Assembly: GCA_012800795.1 (NCBI GenBank)
Contig: JAAZIQ010000053.1
Span: forward strand, 1-64,000
Source: Bacillota bacterium
GTDB taxonomy: Bacteria > Bacillota > Dethiobacteria > Dethiobacterales > Dethiobacteraceae
DNA length: 64,000 nucleotides
Direction: 5' to 3'
Numbering within the stretch: position 1 is the stretch's first letter; each line of letters opens with the position of its first letter. Of this stretch, positions 16,836 to 26,765 are shown in pieces. The translations under genes were made by a program, and so were the position numbers. A model generated the notes under the pieces. That model saw nothing but the letters and a program-made list of their open reading frames with translations, was not told the origin of the DNA and did no database searches.

Positions 16836-18005
16836 CTATTTAAGTTTAAATTTCAGCCATTGTTTTAGATAGCGCTGCAAAAATGTTAGCAGCTTTGCCC
16901 TTGGCACATCACTTGCCGGTACCAGCGGCAGACTACCCAATTCTTCCCCGGAGGAGGACTTAATAATCAACTTACCTACTTCATCTGTCACAGCAAGCGG
17001 TGCAGCTAAACGGGGCGGCAGCTCCAATTCTTTTTCAAATTCTTTTTCCGCTCCTTTTTGCAGCAGCAGGGCAAAATCTTCTTTAGCCACAACTTCAACT
17101 TGGTTTTTTTCCCCTTTGTCAACAACAAGCTTTCCTAAAGTTTCTCCGCCTTTTACAATAGGTATACTTTCGTAATTGGCAAATCCCCAATTGAGCAGTA
17201 CACGCGCTTCATCAAAGAGGGAAGAAAGTCCGGGTGCTTTCATAATCACTGCCAAAAGGCGCGTATCACCTCGTTTGGCTGTGGCGGAAATACAATTACC
17301 GGCTTCGTTAGTAAACCCGGTTTTAAGTCCGTCACAGCCATCATAATATCGGATTAGCCTATTAGAATTACTGAGATAAACTCCCTCTTCCTTTTTAATT
17401 TTACCTTTTAGAAATTCCTGATCCATCCAAATTGTAAGCCATTCATGAATTTGAGGATACTTTAGCAATTCTAAAGACATCAGTGATATATCATAAGCAG
17501 TGGTATAATGGTTTTCATCATGCAGGCCATGAGGATTAACAAAATTAGTATTTTTCATGCCCAATTCCCTGGCTTTGGCATTCATCTGCTCAACAAATGC
17601 ATCAACGGAACCGGCCAAATATTCCGCCATTGCCCAGGCACCGTCATTGGCAGAACCAACGCCAATACCAATCATTAAATCCTTGAAAGATACTTTGTCT
17701 CCCGGTGAAAGAAAAAGTTGCGAGCCTCCGTGAGCGGCAGCTGCTTCACTAATGGGAACCATGTCTGTCAGCGCCACTTTCCCGCTTTCCAGCGCTTCCA
17801 TAGCCAGCAGCATAGTCATAATTTTTGTCACACTGGCCGGATATAATTTCTCATGCGCATTATTTTCATAAAGAATCTGTCTACTGTTAACATCTATTAA
17901 TAATTGTGCACTGGATTGAAAATCAAACTCAACTGCAAAAGCTACGCTAAAGTTCAGCAGCGATAACGCCAGCGCCAACATTAACATGAGGAGCTTTTTA
18001 TTCAT
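16836..18005 (-). CDS. dacF: D-alanyl-D-alanine carboxypeptidase DacF
   Basis: Peptidase S11 penicillin-binding protein, in Bacillus forespore-expressed and acting with DacB on cortex crosslinking. The 389-aa protein has a signal peptide (1-24, ending AFA), the active-site SVTK (Ser58), a SAN motif (GSANDGAW) and KTG (LKTGFT), then a beta-rich C-terminal domain and a basic tail with hydrophobic face that may anchor it. The ATG at 18005 has AGGAGG seven bases upstream; nine upstream residues of the longest frame are discarded. Placement directly before spoIIAA is the classical dacF position. Confidence 0.92.
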   Translation of the reverse strand: MNKKLLMLMLALALSLLNFSVAFAVEFDFQSSAQLLIDVNSRQILYENNAHEKLYPASVTKIMTMLLAMEALESGKVALTDMVPISEAAAAHGGSQLFLSPGDKVSFKDLMIGIGVGSANDGAWAMAEYLAGSVDAFVEQMNAKARELGMKNTNFVNPHGLHDENHYTTAYDISLMSLELLKYPQIHEWLTIWMDQEFLKGKIKKEEGVYLSNSNRLIRYYDGCDGLKTGFTNEAGNCISATAKRGDTRLLAVIMKAPGLSSLFDEARVLLNWGFANYESIPIVKGGETLGKLVVDKGEKNQVEVVAKEDFALLLQKGAEKEFEKELELPPRLAAPLAVTDEVGKLIIKSSSGEELGSLPLVPASDVPRAKLLTFLQRYLKQWLKFKLK

Positions 18006-18055
18006 TGTTTTTCCTCCTAGCATAAATTTCACTGTATCACTATTTTTTAGCGTAA

Positions 18056-18088
18056 TAAAAAAAATATACCGGTCACAGCCGATATATC
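18056..18088 (-). terminator. Intrinsic terminator after pyn
   Basis: ATATATCGG/CCGGTATAT stem on the minus strand (one G-T pair) followed by eight T. It ends the xerD-deoB-pyn transcript before dacF. Confidence 0.8.
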
Positions 18089-19405
18089 TTACAATTTTTC
18101 ACTTGACACACGTTCTATAATAAGCGGCGCCGGAATCGGTTTTTGCGGCGCAAAGCCGTAAGCAGCCGCTAGTTTCTCTGTCGCCGCAGCGATTTTATCT
18201 TTATCATTAGTATAGATTTCGGCCAGCACTTCTCCCTTACTGACATAATCACCTGTTTTTTTATACAATCTAATGCCCGCGGTAAGATCAATTTCCGCAT
18301 CTTTTGTCTGGCGCCCGGCACCTAATAATACTGCTGCCTGTCCCACTTTCAGGGCAGCCAAAGACACCAGATACCCACTGGTATGTGCGTATATTTTCTC
18401 GCCATAGGCGGCATTTTCCAGCCTTTGGGGCTCTTCTACCACTTTGGGGTCACCGCCTTGAGCCGCAATTATGCGCTGAAACATTTCAAATGCTTTGCCA
18501 CTAGTAAGCAAATCAGATAAAACTACCTTTGCCTCAGCAATTGATGCGGCTTTTTGACTGGCCACCAACAGTTCTGCCCCTAAAGATAAAGCCAGCTCCG
18601 TTAAATCATTAGGACCGTTCCCCTGCAGTGTCTCTATCGCTTCCACCACTTCCACCGCATTGCCTACGGTAAAACCCAACGGTTGTTCCATGTTTGTCAG
18701 AAGCGCCGTCGTTTTTCGCCCCAGGGAGCTGCCTATCTCCACCATCATTTGCGCCAGCTGACGGGCACTTGCTAGGTCCTTCATAAACGCACCGCTGCCC
18801 ACTTTGACATCTAAAACAATACTCTGGGCCCCCGCAGCTATCTTTTTACTCATGACAGATGAAGCAATAAGGGGAATACTCTCCACCGTTGCCGTCACAT
18901 CACGCAAAGCATACAGTTTTCCGTCTGCCGGAGCCAGCTGTGCTGTTTGCCCGTTAATGGCAGCTCCCAACTGATGCACTTGCTGCATAAATTCTTCTTT
19001 GGAAAGATCCGTACGAAAGCCGGGTATACAGGAAAGTTTATCAATGGTTCCACCGGTATGTCCAAGCCCACGGCCGGACATTTTTGCCATGGTTACCCCA
19101 GCTGCCGCCACCAGTGGTAAGAGAACAAGTGTAGTTTTATCGCCCACACCGCCCGTCGAATGTTTATCGACAACAGGTCTGCCTAGAGCTGAAAAATCAA
19201 GAGTTTCACCGGAATTAGCCAGGGCCTGTGTCAGTGCGGCAGTTTCTGCAATGGTCATGCCATTAAAGTAAATGGCCATCAATAAAGCAGAAACCTGGTA
19301 ATCAGGAATTTTATCCTGTAAATAGTCAGCAATAAATTTATTTATTTCCTCAGCTGACAAGGCACTGCCGTTTCGCTTTTTATAGATGAGCTCCAGGATG
19401 CTCAT
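18089..19405 (-). CDS. pyn: Pyrimidine-nucleoside phosphorylase
   Basis: Phosphorolysis of uridine, deoxyuridine and thymidine to base and (deoxy)ribose-1-phosphate. The 438-aa length is typical of Firmicute Pyn. Visible motifs are the phosphate-binding [11 protein letters not shown] (about 81-91) and the family signature [15 protein letters not shown] (about 110-124), with the C-terminal PYNP domain. Its start overlaps the deoB stop by four bases, so pentose phosphate made here passes directly to the DeoB mutase. Specificity for pyrimidines in general rather than thymidine alone is a family-level inference. Confidence 0.95.
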   Translation of the reverse strand: MSILELIYKKRNGSALSAEEINKFIADYLQDKIPDYQVSALLMAIYFNGMTIAETAALTQALANSGETLDFSALGRPVVDKHSTGGVGDKTTLVLLPLVAAAGVTMAKMSGRGLGHTGGTIDKLSCIPGFRTDLSKEEFMQQVHQLGAAINGQTAQLAPADGKLYALRDVTATVESIPLIASSVMSKKIAAGAQSIVLDVKVGSGAFMKDLASARQLAQMMVEIGSSLGRKTTALLTNMEQPLGFTVGNAVEVVEAIETLQGNGPNDLTELALSLGAELLVASQKAASIAEAKVVLSDLLTSGKAFEMFQRIIAAQGGDPKVVEEPQRLENAAYGEKIYAHTSGYLVSLAALKVGQAAVLLGAGRQTKDAEIDLTAGIRLYKKTGDYVSKGEVLAEIYTNDKDKIAAATEKLAAAYGFAPQKPIPAPLIIERVSSEKL

Positions 19406-20583
19406 TTTTCTCCAAACCCCAAATCTTTAGCAAATGATTTCCCCGCTTCCATTGGTGTTAAGTTAAATAATGAGGCGATTGTTTGTCCTACATCGGCAAA
19501 AGTCTCTCTGATGCCTAAATTCACCGGTTTCACCTGCTTACCATATACAAGCAGCGGAACATATTCCCTGGTATGATCGGTATGCGGGTAAGTAGGATCA
19601 CAGCCATGATCTGCCAGAATTATTAAAAGATCAACATCCTCCATTTCCCGGCTAACCGCCTCCAATTGTTTATCAACACGCTCCAATGCCTGAGCATAAC
19701 CCTGGACGTTATTCCGATGGCCATAAAGCATATCAAAGTCAACCAGATTAACAAAAATTAGCCCCTGTTTAAAACTTTTCATCAACTCCAGTAGCTTGCT
19801 CATGCCATCATCATTATCTTTAGTTTTTACAGCTGCCGTAAGCCCTCGCCCGGCAAAAATATCTTTGATTTTTCCAACCCCAACCACCTCGTAACCAGCA
19901 GCAACCAATTTATCTAAAACGGTCTCACGCGGAGGTGCTAAGGAATAATCCCGGCGATTTGCCGTACGTATAAAATTACCCGGAGTGCCAATAAAGGGAC
20001 GGGCAATAACACGCCCAACGGCAAAATCGCCTTTTAAAAGCTGACGGGCAATTTCGCACCACTTATAAAGTGTTTTAAGCGGCACAACCTCCTCATGGGC
20101 AGCTATTTGAAAAACACTATCCGCCGAAGTATAAACAATGGGGTTGCCGGTCTGTAAGTGTTTTTCTCCTAAAACCTCAATAATTTCTGTACCCGAAGCT
20201 TTAATATTCCCCAGGACAGGACGACCAATGGCGGCACTGAAAGGCTCAATAACTTCCGGAGGAAAACCATTTTCAAAAACAGGAAAAGGTTTGTCCAAAA
20301 TAAGGCCGCTAATTTCCCAATGGCCGGTTGTGGTATCTTTCCCGGCGGAACGTTCATTCATTTTCCCGTAAGCGGCCAGCGGCTGCTCGGGACAAGCTGC
20401 ACCGGTAACCGTTGTCAGGCAACCTATACCCAGCGACTGCAAAAAAGGAATATTGATACCGCCTACAGTTTGCGCAAGATGACCCAAAGTATTACTGCCT
20501 GCATCTCCATATTGCGCTGCATCAGGCAGTTCACCTACACCCAAACCATCCAAAACCACCATAATTATACGTTTTATTCTCAT
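19402..20583 (-). CDS. deoB: Phosphopentomutase
   Basis: Interconverts (deoxy)ribose-1-phosphate and -5-phosphate, feeding nucleoside sugars into central metabolism. The 393-aa protein belongs to the alkaline phosphatase superfamily: the N-terminal [13 protein letters not shown] metal site, a phosphorylated-threonine region [10 protein letters not shown], and the C-terminal [21 protein letters not shown] metal motif are all present. It lies 12 bases after xerD and overlaps pyn, the same xerD-deoB order as in Bacillus. Confidence 0.95.
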   Translation of the reverse strand: MRIKRIIMVVLDGLGVGELPDAAQYGDAGSNTLGHLAQTVGGINIPFLQSLGIGCLTTVTGAACPEQPLAAYGKMNERSAGKDTTTGHWEISGLILDKPFPVFENGFPPEVIEPFSAAIGRPVLGNIKASGTEIIEVLGEKHLQTGNPIVYTSADSVFQIAAHEEVVPLKTLYKWCEIARQLLKGDFAVGRVIARPFIGTPGNFIRTANRRDYSLAPPRETVLDKLVAAGYEVVGVGKIKDIFAGRGLTAAVKTKDNDDGMSKLLELMKSFKQGLIFVNLVDFDMLYGHRNNVQGYAQALERVDKQLEAVSREMEDVDLLIILADHGCDPTYPHTDHTREYVPLLVYGKQVKPVNLGIRETFADVGQTIASLFNLTPMEAGKSFAKDLGFGEK

Positions 20584-20595
20584 AAACTCAACTCC

Positions 20596-21483
20596 TTAAG
20601 CTCGGGGATGAGTTTTTTTATAAATATCACGCAATTTACTTTTTGTAAGCTGTGTATATATCTGTGTAGTCGAAATATCTGCATGTCCCAACATTTCCTG
20701 TACAGAACGTAAATCCGCCCCATTTTCCAACAGATGCGTGGCAAAAGAATGCCGGAGAGTATGTGGTGTAATATCTTTTTTAATACCCGCCTGACGGGCA
20801 TATTTTTTCAGTATTTTCCAGAAACCCTGACGAGTCAAGCGTTTGCCATGCTGATTAACAAACATGGCAGGCTCATCTTTGTTGCGAATTAATTTAGGTC
20901 GACCGCGTCTTAAGTACTCACTCACAAAGTGGATAGCCACAGAACCCATAGGAACAATTCGCTCCTTTGCACCTTTACCTGTACAACGAATGAAGCCTGC
21001 TTCCAAGTTAACATCCAACACATCCAAAGACATTAACTCGGAAACACGAATTCCTGTGGCGTAAATAACTTCCAGCATAGCCTTATCCCGTAACCCTGCC
21101 ACTTGCTGCAAATCAGGTTGTTCAAGCAGCAATTCAACTTCCTGTGTAGTTAAAACGCGTGGTAACTTCTTTTCCAATTTAGGCGATTCTAAATCAGCAG
21201 TAGGATTGTCCACTATCAGTCTTTCTTGAAAAAGATAATTATAAAAAGAACGGATAGAAGCCATATTGCGGGATAATGTAGAAGTGGCTTTACCGCTTTT
21301 TCTCAGAGCTTGTAAATAAGCTGTTATGCTATTACGTGTTACCTCTCGAAAATCATTAATATTTTCTTTTTTTAGATAGGAACAAAAGGCATGCAAATCC
21401 CGGTTATAGGCTTCCAGTGTATTAGCAGCCAGACCTTTTTCCACAGATATGTAATGAATAAAATCCCTGATAGTGCTTTCCAT
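20596..21483 (-). CDS. xerD: Tyrosine recombinase XerD
   Basis: Site-specific recombinase that resolves chromosome dimers at dif. The 295-aa protein has the SAM-like N-terminal core-binding domain (about 1-90) and the catalytic domain with ATGIRVSEL, the lysine in TGKGAKERIVP, HTLRHSFATHLLENG and the nucleophile tyrosine in ISTTQIYTQL. Arg, Lys, His-x-x-Arg, His and Tyr of the active site are all in place. The name XerD rather than XerC rests on location beside deoB and spoIIM. No dif-like site was identified in the window. Confidence 0.92.
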   Translation of the reverse strand: MESTIRDFIHYISVEKGLAANTLEAYNRDLHAFCSYLKKENINDFREVTRNSITAYLQALRKSGKATSTLSRNMASIRSFYNYLFQERLIVDNPTADLESPKLEKKLPRVLTTQEVELLLEQPDLQQVAGLRDKAMLEVIYATGIRVSELMSLDVLDVNLEAGFIRCTGKGAKERIVPMGSVAIHFVSEYLRRGRPKLIRNKDEPAMFVNQHGKRLTRQGFWKILKKYARQAGIKKDITPHTLRHSFATHLLENGADLRSVQEMLGHADISTTQIYTQLTKSKLRDIYKKTHPRA

Positions 21484-21574
21484 AACTGCTCTCCTTCTTA
21501 AACAACACCGATATGCTTCCTTTATTCGGAAATATTCTTCATCTAAGGAAGTATTTCCTTTTCATTTAGCAAAA

Positions 21575-21811
21575 TCATAACCCGTTTTGATAAAAATCAT
21601 GTAAATAAGAGAGAAAACTTGTCAGAATATATGATTTTCCGCTTTGCTGCGAACCGGACATAACCTTTATTGCCCTACCACGAGGTTCACGAAAAACAAC
21701 CATTTCCGGCTGCAAGAAACGCAAAGCATAATAATGTAGCAGGGGAAAAACTAACAGCAAAAGCAAAAATATAAGCAGAAAGCGCTTTAATTTTTTGCTG
21801 TAGAAAAACAT
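21575..21811 (-). CDS. DUF4227 small membrane protein (YqzK-like)
   Basis: 78-aa protein with one membrane segment (about residues 10-32), followed by the short motif FREPRGRAIKVM that matches the EPxGxAIKV pattern of the YqzK/DUF4227 family. In B. subtilis yqzK lies in the same place, between the spoIIM region and xerD. Function unknown. The basic N-terminus suggests that the C-terminal half is outside the cell. Confidence 0.7.
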   Translation of the reverse strand: MFFYSKKLKRFLLIFLLLLLVFPLLHYYALRFLQPEMVVFREPRGRAIKVMSGSQQSGKSYILTSFLSYLHDFYQNGL

Positions 21812-21872
21812 GGCATTCCTCCAGATTAAATTTTTACCACCGCGCTTTTATGGAAATATTAAAGAGGGCTTC

Positions 21873-22499
21873 TTAAAGAAAAGATACCATAACACGCATA
21901 CAAACAGGCGTAACCATTGCTTCTATCAAGCTGCCTACGGCAAAAGTCAGAGCAATGATAAAAATAAGGGCACTATAGCGCATAAATATTGCCGCCGGTG
22001 ATTTTTTATGCAGGCGAGACCGCAACAAAAAAAGCGAAGAAGAGACGGAAACAGCGCCTGCCACAATAATGGCAGGAACATAGATCAAATTCTGCGGCAA
22101 AATCGCTGCCAGGGAAAACAAAATGCCGCGCAAAGCACCCTGCTGTGCCAAAAATCCCACCGTAAAACCAATGGTAAAACCACGATAACAGATACCTACC
22201 AAAATTAAAATAAAGCCAAAAAAGATACTGCCGCAAAACCAGATTAAAAGCAAAAATATGCCGTTTTGCATCAGTGAACGCTGTAGAATAAAAGTTTGGT
22301 TTAAAGGCTCATCCAAAGTGAGGTAATCTAAAAAATTAAAAAAAATCTGATTTAATTCCGTCAGCTGTTCTGCTGTCAATAAGCTGACCGCTAAAGAACC
22401 AGCGATAATTCCTACTGTAAAAACTGCTGTGACAAACAGATAAATGCCGATATTTTCTTCCAGATGGGCCAATGCACCATTTCGTCTTCCTTGACGCAA
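21873..22499 (-). CDS. spoIIM: Stage II sporulation protein M
   Basis: Polytopic membrane subunit of the SpoIID-SpoIIM-SpoIIP machine that thins septal peptidoglycan and drives engulfment. The 208-aa protein has about five membrane spans, and the family segments VTAVFTVGIIAGSLAV, GFTVGFLAQQGALRGI and ILPQNLIYVPAI are present. A sigma-E-type promoter lies immediately upstream (22527-22555). No spoIID or spoIIP is found in the window. Confidence 0.92.
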   Translation of the reverse strand: MRQGRRNGALAHLEENIGIYLFVTAVFTVGIIAGSLAVSLLTAEQLTELNQIFFNFLDYLTLDEPLNQTFILQRSLMQNGIFLLLIWFCGSIFFGFILILVGICYRGFTIGFTVGFLAQQGALRGILFSLAAILPQNLIYVPAIIVAGAVSVSSSLFLLRSRLHKKSPAAIFMRYSALIFIIALTFAVGSLIEAMVTPVCMRVMVSFL

Positions 22500-22526
22500 A
22501 CCGGTTCCCCCCTGTCCATCTGGATC

Positions 22527-22555
22527 ATTATATGCGACTCATCTTTACGATATGC
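22527..22555 (-). promoter_or_regulatory. Sigma-E-type promoter of spoIIM
   Basis: Minus strand: GCATATC, a 14-base spacer, then CATATAAT. Consensus for the mother-cell factor sigma-E is KMATATT-N14-CATACAnT; each half differs at one base. The position, about 28 bases before the spoIIM start codon, fits known mother-cell expression of spoIIM. Confidence 0.7.
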
Positions 22556-22559
22556 TTGC

Positions 22560-23108
22560 CTACTGACCTAAACCCAATCCGGCAGCCAGCAGGAGGGCTA
22601 AACATGTCTTTGCATCTGTAATTTCACCGCTTTGCACCATCTGTAAAGCATGATTAAAGGGAATTTTTTGTACAGTGAGTAATTCTCCTTCGTCAGGATG
22701 AGCTGCTCCGGCTGTTTTTAAACCGGTCGCAAGAAATATTGATATTTTTTCTGAAGTAAAACCCGGCGAAGTATAAACAGTTGTCAGCAGCCTCATTTCC
22801 TTGGCCACCAGGCCGGTTTCTTCAGCCAATTCACGCTCTGCGCAGGCAAGAGCTGTTTCACCGGGGTCCAATTTCCCCGCCGGTATCTCCAGTAACTCTT
22901 TTTCAACTGCTTTACTGTACTGCCGTACAAAATAAACTTCTCTATTTTTATTAACGGCCAGAACAGCAGCTGCACCAGCATGAACAACCACTTCACGGCT
23001 AGCAGTTGAACCATCAGCCAAGGCAACTTGATCTACGCGCAGTGTAACCACTTTACCCTGATAAATAATATCTGAAGAAATTGTTTTTTCTTCAAATTGA
23101 TTTGTCAT
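22560..23108 (-). CDS. Nudix hydrolase, ADP-ribose pyrophosphatase type
   Basis: Hydrolyses ADP-ribose (likely) to AMP and ribose-5-phosphate. The Nudix box is complete, starting GKLDPGETALA and ending RELAEETGL (about residues 79-101), with the family's fixed glycine, glutamates and arginine. The upstream QYSKAVEKELLEIPAGKLD and downstream TTVYTSPGFTSEKI segments match the NudF/YqkG subgroup, which also sits near spoIIM in Bacillus. 182 aa is typical. Substrate is inferred from subgroup. Confidence 0.88.
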   Translation of the reverse strand: MTNQFEEKTISSDIIYQGKVVTLRVDQVALADGSTASREVVVHAGAAAVLAVNKNREVYFVRQYSKAVEKELLEIPAGKLDPGETALACAERELAEETGLVAKEMRLLTTVYTSPGFTSEKISIFLATGLKTAGAAHPDEGELLTVQKIPFNHALQMVQSGEITDAKTCLALLLAAGLGLGQ

Positions 23109-23176
23109 ATCTACATCACCTCAGACATATAAGATTTAGGACTAATAAAGTGTCAATTTTTTAAAAGGAGAATTTT

Positions 23177-23302
23177 ATGCAAACCATAGCACAAAAAAAA
23201 CACTTTATTTTTATTGGCACCATCCAGGAATTACGTTTCTTTTTGCGTACCTTACCGCCAAATTTAACACTGGCTGCCTTTATTGCTCAGCAAATTCATT
23301 AA
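23177..23302 (+). CDS. Possible 41-aa protein
   Basis: A plus-strand frame of 41 codons begins with ATG seven bases after AAAAGGAG, a strong ribosome site, in the gap between two minus-strand genes. The predicted peptide starts MQTIAQKKHFIFIGTIQEL and continues with a mixed basic and hydrophobic sequence ending QQIH. Its last 23 bases overlap the 3' end of the DUF3866 gene. No homologue is recognised and no clear promoter is seen, so this is a candidate only. Confidence 0.35.
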   Translation: MQTIAQKKHFIFIGTIQELRFFLRTLPPNLTLAAFIAQQIH

Positions 23303-24374
23303 TGTTGGTTTGTATAGTAATAAGATGTTTAGCTGCTGCCACAGCAGCCAAAAAAAAGGCGGGATCTTCATCAAGTGTACGCCCCATGGTTCTACATAAT
23401 TGTGCCTCGGTAGCTAAATGAGCTAAACTAAGATTATCATAAAAAAACAAACGATGTTTTTTATTGATTTGATGTTTTTTTATTTGTTCCTGCAGCAATT
23501 GCTGTTCTTCCGGCTTTAAAACCGGCAGGGGCAAATCAACGGACACCAGGACGGCATGTTTTAAAGCAGTAATGGTATGGTGCGATAAACCGTAGTGCCG
23601 AGGACGTGAATCGGCAAAACTGATACGGGGCAGTACCACAGCCCTGCCCCGTAGGCTATAAACACGATTAAGATTATCAGCCAGTTCGATACCGCTGAAA
23701 CCAAAAGGGGTGGCAGTTCCCACAACTCCTGGACCCATGCAGACTATTGTAATATCCGCCTGCAGTACATGGCGGGCAGCCAATAAGCCGCTGTAAACAT
23801 TGATGGCTTCCAAATCTCCGCCAAAAGCATGTCCGGCTGTGATTACACCACATAATAAGCCGCGTTCCCTTAGAATCCGTACAGTATTACTGAAAAAAGC
23901 AGGTAGTGCGCCGCCATCTGTCATTAAATAGGCGATGCGCCAGGCCGGCTTTTCTTTTTTTAAGGTTAATACTGCCGGTGCCAACATACTATGTAATTCA
24001 GCGACCAGGACAGGCATTCCCGCCAGGGTCATAGCGTCAGCAATAACTTTATGGACAGGCGAAGCTTCCTCTTCAACGGCTAAGACGCGCATTTGAAGCG
24101 GTGTATAACGGAGCTTCATGATATGGCCTTTTCCCTTACTGCAATGTTTTAAACGTCTAAAATTTAATATGACAAAATGGTAACTGCCACTACCTAGATT
24201 TAACTCAACGGCCATAGTATTTAAAACCACATAATCTCCTATAGCTGCCGATCCTGTGAGTGGGACATAATTTATAGCGCGGGCAAGCTGTCCGTTAATT
24301 TGCACAGTTAAAATTTCACAGTCCGGTGACTGAATTTCCACCGTTTCTACTTTGGCAATATTGTGGCTATACAT
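23280..24374 (-). CDS. DUF3866 family protein
   Basis: 364-aa soluble protein. The N-terminal third resembles a small beta barrel; the rest contains Gly-rich segments such as TDGGALPAFFSNTVR, TAGHAFGGDLEAINVYSGL and GPGVVGTATPFGFSGIE that are typical of DUF3866, a family of unknown function usually found near spoIIM and the Nudix gene in Clostridia. The last motifs suggest a nucleotide or sugar-phosphate binding fold, but no catalytic assignment is possible. It lies 33 bases downstream of a glycosyl-phosphate transferase gene. Confidence 0.8.
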   Translation of the reverse strand: MYSHNIAKVETVEIQSPDCEILTVQINGQLARAINYVPLTGSAAIGDYVVLNTMAVELNLGSGSYHFVILNFRRLKHCSKGKGHIMKLRYTPLQMRVLAVEEEASPVHKVIADAMTLAGMPVLVAELHSMLAPAVLTLKKEKPAWRIAYLMTDGGALPAFFSNTVRILRERGLLCGVITAGHAFGGDLEAINVYSGLLAARHVLQADITIVCMGPGVVGTATPFGFSGIELADNLNRVYSLRGRAVVLPRISFADSRPRHYGLSHHTITALKHAVLVSVDLPLPVLKPEEQQLLQEQIKKHQINKKHRLFFYDNLSLAHLATEAQLCRTMGRTLDEDPAFFLAAVAAAKHLITIQTNINEFAEQ

Positions 24375-24406
24375 TAATCATCACCATGTAATTCTGCATT
24401 AAGACT

Positions 24407-25246
24407 TTAATCCTCCTGAAATCTGCCTTTGTGCTGCCTGCCTAAATTATCAAGAAAAGATAAAAGCCGATTGCGTTTAATCATTTGTGTGAGAGAAACT
24501 TTCTCTGTTAAAAAATGTACAAATAATAATAAACAGAAAAAACTAAACTGCAACCAAAAGGATGTGCTTTCCAGCGCCATCAGACCTAAAACACCACCCA
24601 GAAGATTGGCTCCGGAATCCCCTAGCATCCCTTTTCCGGCCAAATCCCAGGGAAAAAAAACAAGCGCAGTAAACAAAAAGGGAAAGAGCAATAAGATCAT
24701 TTCTTCTGACTGTATCTGCTGTAAAAAAAGTATGGACAGCAAAAAAAATACTTTTAGGGCACGTCCGGGACGTAAATCAAAAAGATTCAATAAGTTGGCC
24801 GTTAGCGCCACCAAGGCCGCACGCCAGATGTTTAGTGGCAAATTACTGTCCGGCAGACTTTTCACGGCCAAAAAACAAATAATATAACCGCCTATTGCTT
24901 TTAACAGTCCTGTAGTAATTTTCCCTTTCAATAAACTGGAAAAATGCCCCCTTAATCCTTTTACCTGGCTGGCACCCCAAAAATCATCTATAAATCCTAA
25001 AATACCCAAACCTATGGTTATCATAAATGTCCGCCGGATCAGACCGGAAGTTATCAGCTGCGAAATTAAAGCCCAAAGCGCTGCAGGCAAATAAGTAAAA
25101 ATAAAAATTAACCCCATACTTTGCGGGATTGCCTGTCCACGATAGTTCCTGGCAATTAGGCCTGCATGACGAGCAAATTTGCTCCAGCAGGGCACCACTA
25201 CGGCAGCGCTCATAACGATAAGAAATAAATAAAACAATTTGCTCAT
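24407..25246 (-). CDS. MraY/WecA-like phospho-sugar transferase
   Basis: Polyprenyl-phosphate sugar-1-phosphate transferase family (COG0472), with about nine membrane helices in 279 aa. Conserved acidic loops are present: FIDDFWGA (the DDxxG-type site), LLNLFDLRPGRALK and GDSGANLLGG. The second loop lacks the usual NxxNxxDG, reading NLLNLFDLRPG, so the exact substrate is uncertain. ATG at 25246 overlaps the upstream glycosyltransferase stop (ATGA). Together the two probably act on a lipid-linked envelope sugar next to SteA/SteB-like proteins. Confidence 0.78.
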   Translation of the reverse strand: MSKLFYLFLIVMSAAVVVPCWSKFARHAGLIARNYRGQAIPQSMGLIFIFTYLPAALWALISQLITSGLIRRTFMITIGLGILGFIDDFWGASQVKGLRGHFSSLLKGKITTGLLKAIGGYIICFLAVKSLPDSNLPLNIWRAALVALTANLLNLFDLRPGRALKVFFLLSILFLQQIQSEEMILLLFPFLFTALVFFPWDLAGKGMLGDSGANLLGGVLGLMALESTSFWLQFSFFCLLLFVHFLTEKVSLTQMIKRNRLLSFLDNLGRQHKGRFQED

Positions 25247-25926
25247 GACATTCTCACCCGCTGACGATACCAAAGTTCCACCAAGGTGCGTAAAACATGA
25301 AAAAACTGTCTGCCCCGGTGCCAGAAGCCCTTAAAATCCCGTCCCGTTTCCCGGTGTGTCATCTGTACCGCAATTTCCTGCAGACGATAACCATTGCGTA
25401 GACATTCCACAGTCAAACCCACTTCTACACCAAAACCACGCGCTGAACAATTAAGCCCATTCCAAACACTACGCCGTAGTACACGCTGTCCGGATAAAGG
25501 AGAATGGGGCCGATAACCACACAGCTTGATAATGCCATAAGCCGCTAATGACTTAACTAAACCAAATCCACCACGGCGCTTGGCGGGAGAAAAGGCTGCA
25601 ATCGTCATCTCAGCTTCTTTATTCAGCACCGGAGGTATTAGTCGGGCAAATTCCTTGGCACTACTGCCTAAATCTGCATCAACAAAACACAATATATCCG
25701 CCTCTGTTAACCTCACGCCCATGGCCAGCGCAGTACCTTTACCTCTGTTTTGCGGCAATTTATACACACTGGCACCTGCAGCTGCTGCCTTCTCTGCCGT
25801 TCTATCGGTTGAGCCGTCATCTATTACCAAAATCTCATCAATTAAGCGCAGCGACTTTAGAGCATTTATAGTTTGAGCTATTGTCTTTTCTTCATTGAAA
25901 GCAGGAATAATGGCTGCAATTGACAT
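25243..25926 (-). CDS. Family 2 glycosyltransferase
   Basis: 227-aa GT-A fold enzyme of the dolichyl-phosphate-mannose synthase/UgtP-like GT2 group: AIIPAFNEE at the N-terminus, the nucleotide-binding DDGSTDRT (about 37-44) and the metal site DADLGSS (about 83-89). No membrane segment is seen, so it is cytoplasmic. It is translationally coupled to the downstream MraY-like gene, and the pair is followed by DUF3866. Donor and acceptor are unknown. Confidence 0.85.
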   Translation of the reverse strand: MSIAAIIPAFNEEKTIAQTINALKSLRLIDEILVIDDGSTDRTAEKAAAAGASVYKLPQNRGKGTALAMGVRLTEADILCFVDADLGSSAKEFARLIPPVLNKEAEMTIAAFSPAKRRGGFGLVKSLAAYGIIKLCGYRPHSPLSGQRVLRRSVWNGLNCSARGFGVEVGLTVECLRNGYRLQEIAVQMTHRETGRDFKGFWHRGRQFFHVLRTLVELWYRQRVRMS

Positions 25927-25943
25927 TATCTGCTCCTTTAGAA

Positions 25944-26750
25944 TTAGAATGTGGCTATTAATTCATCAGCCGCTTCTTTGATGCCGAAATTACCGGCACA
26001 TCCTCGTAAAACTGACAGAAGCGAATACTGCCCAAAAATTGTTTCCACATTATCAATTGTGGAGATCCCCAATGCTTTTAGTTCCCCTAAACAAGACTTC
26101 TTAACATCACTTTGTTCCAAACCAATCACCGTAATCGCCTCGCCATGCAAAAAAACAGCCAATTCTTTTACCAGTTTTCTGTCAATTTGCTCCTGCTCAC
26201 CACAGAACAACAAAACTGTTTCCGGTCTTTCCTGCGCCCCTTTTTCAATCTGAACCTCCTGCCGCTCCAGAAAGGTCCTCAGTTGATTATTCATTTCTTC
26301 ACTCATCTCTTTTTGTGTCAGCATAAAAGCTAGTATTTTCCCCAAGCCGCTTGTTTTTCCGCTTAAAGCTGACGTCTCTTCAATAGAAATAACATTACAA
26401 AGCATTGCTCCTGCATCCTGCAGTAATGAAATAACCCCCTGGGGAATACTGCTGCCATGGCAAATGATGGCGATTTTTTTTTCTTTTAATGTATCTTTCA
26501 CTAGACTAGGATAAAGAGACTCCTGAAATTTTTCCCAGAGGTATAAATCACGCGTCAGAGACTGCAGCTGTGCCTTCAACTGTAATCTTTCTTCATGCAG
26601 GCTTCTGTAATTTTCCGTCATTTGCTCTATTAATAAACGCTGTTGTGTTACCAGCATATTTTCACTGATGCTGGTTCCTATAATAATGCCAAGGCCTAAA
26701 GCTAAAAATACTGCTACCAGGGAAATGACATGATCTCTCATTCTAAACAA
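25944..26750 (-). CDS. SteB/MctB-like membrane protein
   Basis: 268-aa protein with one N-terminal membrane segment (about 8-28), a coiled-coil (about 35-75) and a soluble Rossmann-like domain. This is the DUF3186 copper-transporter MctB family; its actinobacterial members include SteB (a cell-division partner of SteA) and Rv1698. Here it directly follows a SteA homologue, the same pairing as in Corynebacterium and Mycobacterium. I favour a role in envelope or division over copper export, by context; the family name alone does not prove transport. Confidence 0.78.
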   Translation of the reverse strand: MFRMRDHVISLVAVFLALGLGIIIGTSISENMLVTQQRLLIEQMTENYRSLHEERLQLKAQLQSLTRDLYLWEKFQESLYPSLVKDTLKEKKIAIICHGSSIPQGVISLLQDAGAMLCNVISIEETSALSGKTSGLGKILAFMLTQKEMSEEMNNQLRTFLERQEVQIEKGAQERPETVLLFCGEQEQIDRKLVKELAVFLHGEAITVIGLEQSDVKKSCLGELKALGISTIDNVETIFGQYSLLSVLRGCAGNFGIKEAADELIATF

Positions 26751-26765
26751 ATGGCTTACCTCCTG

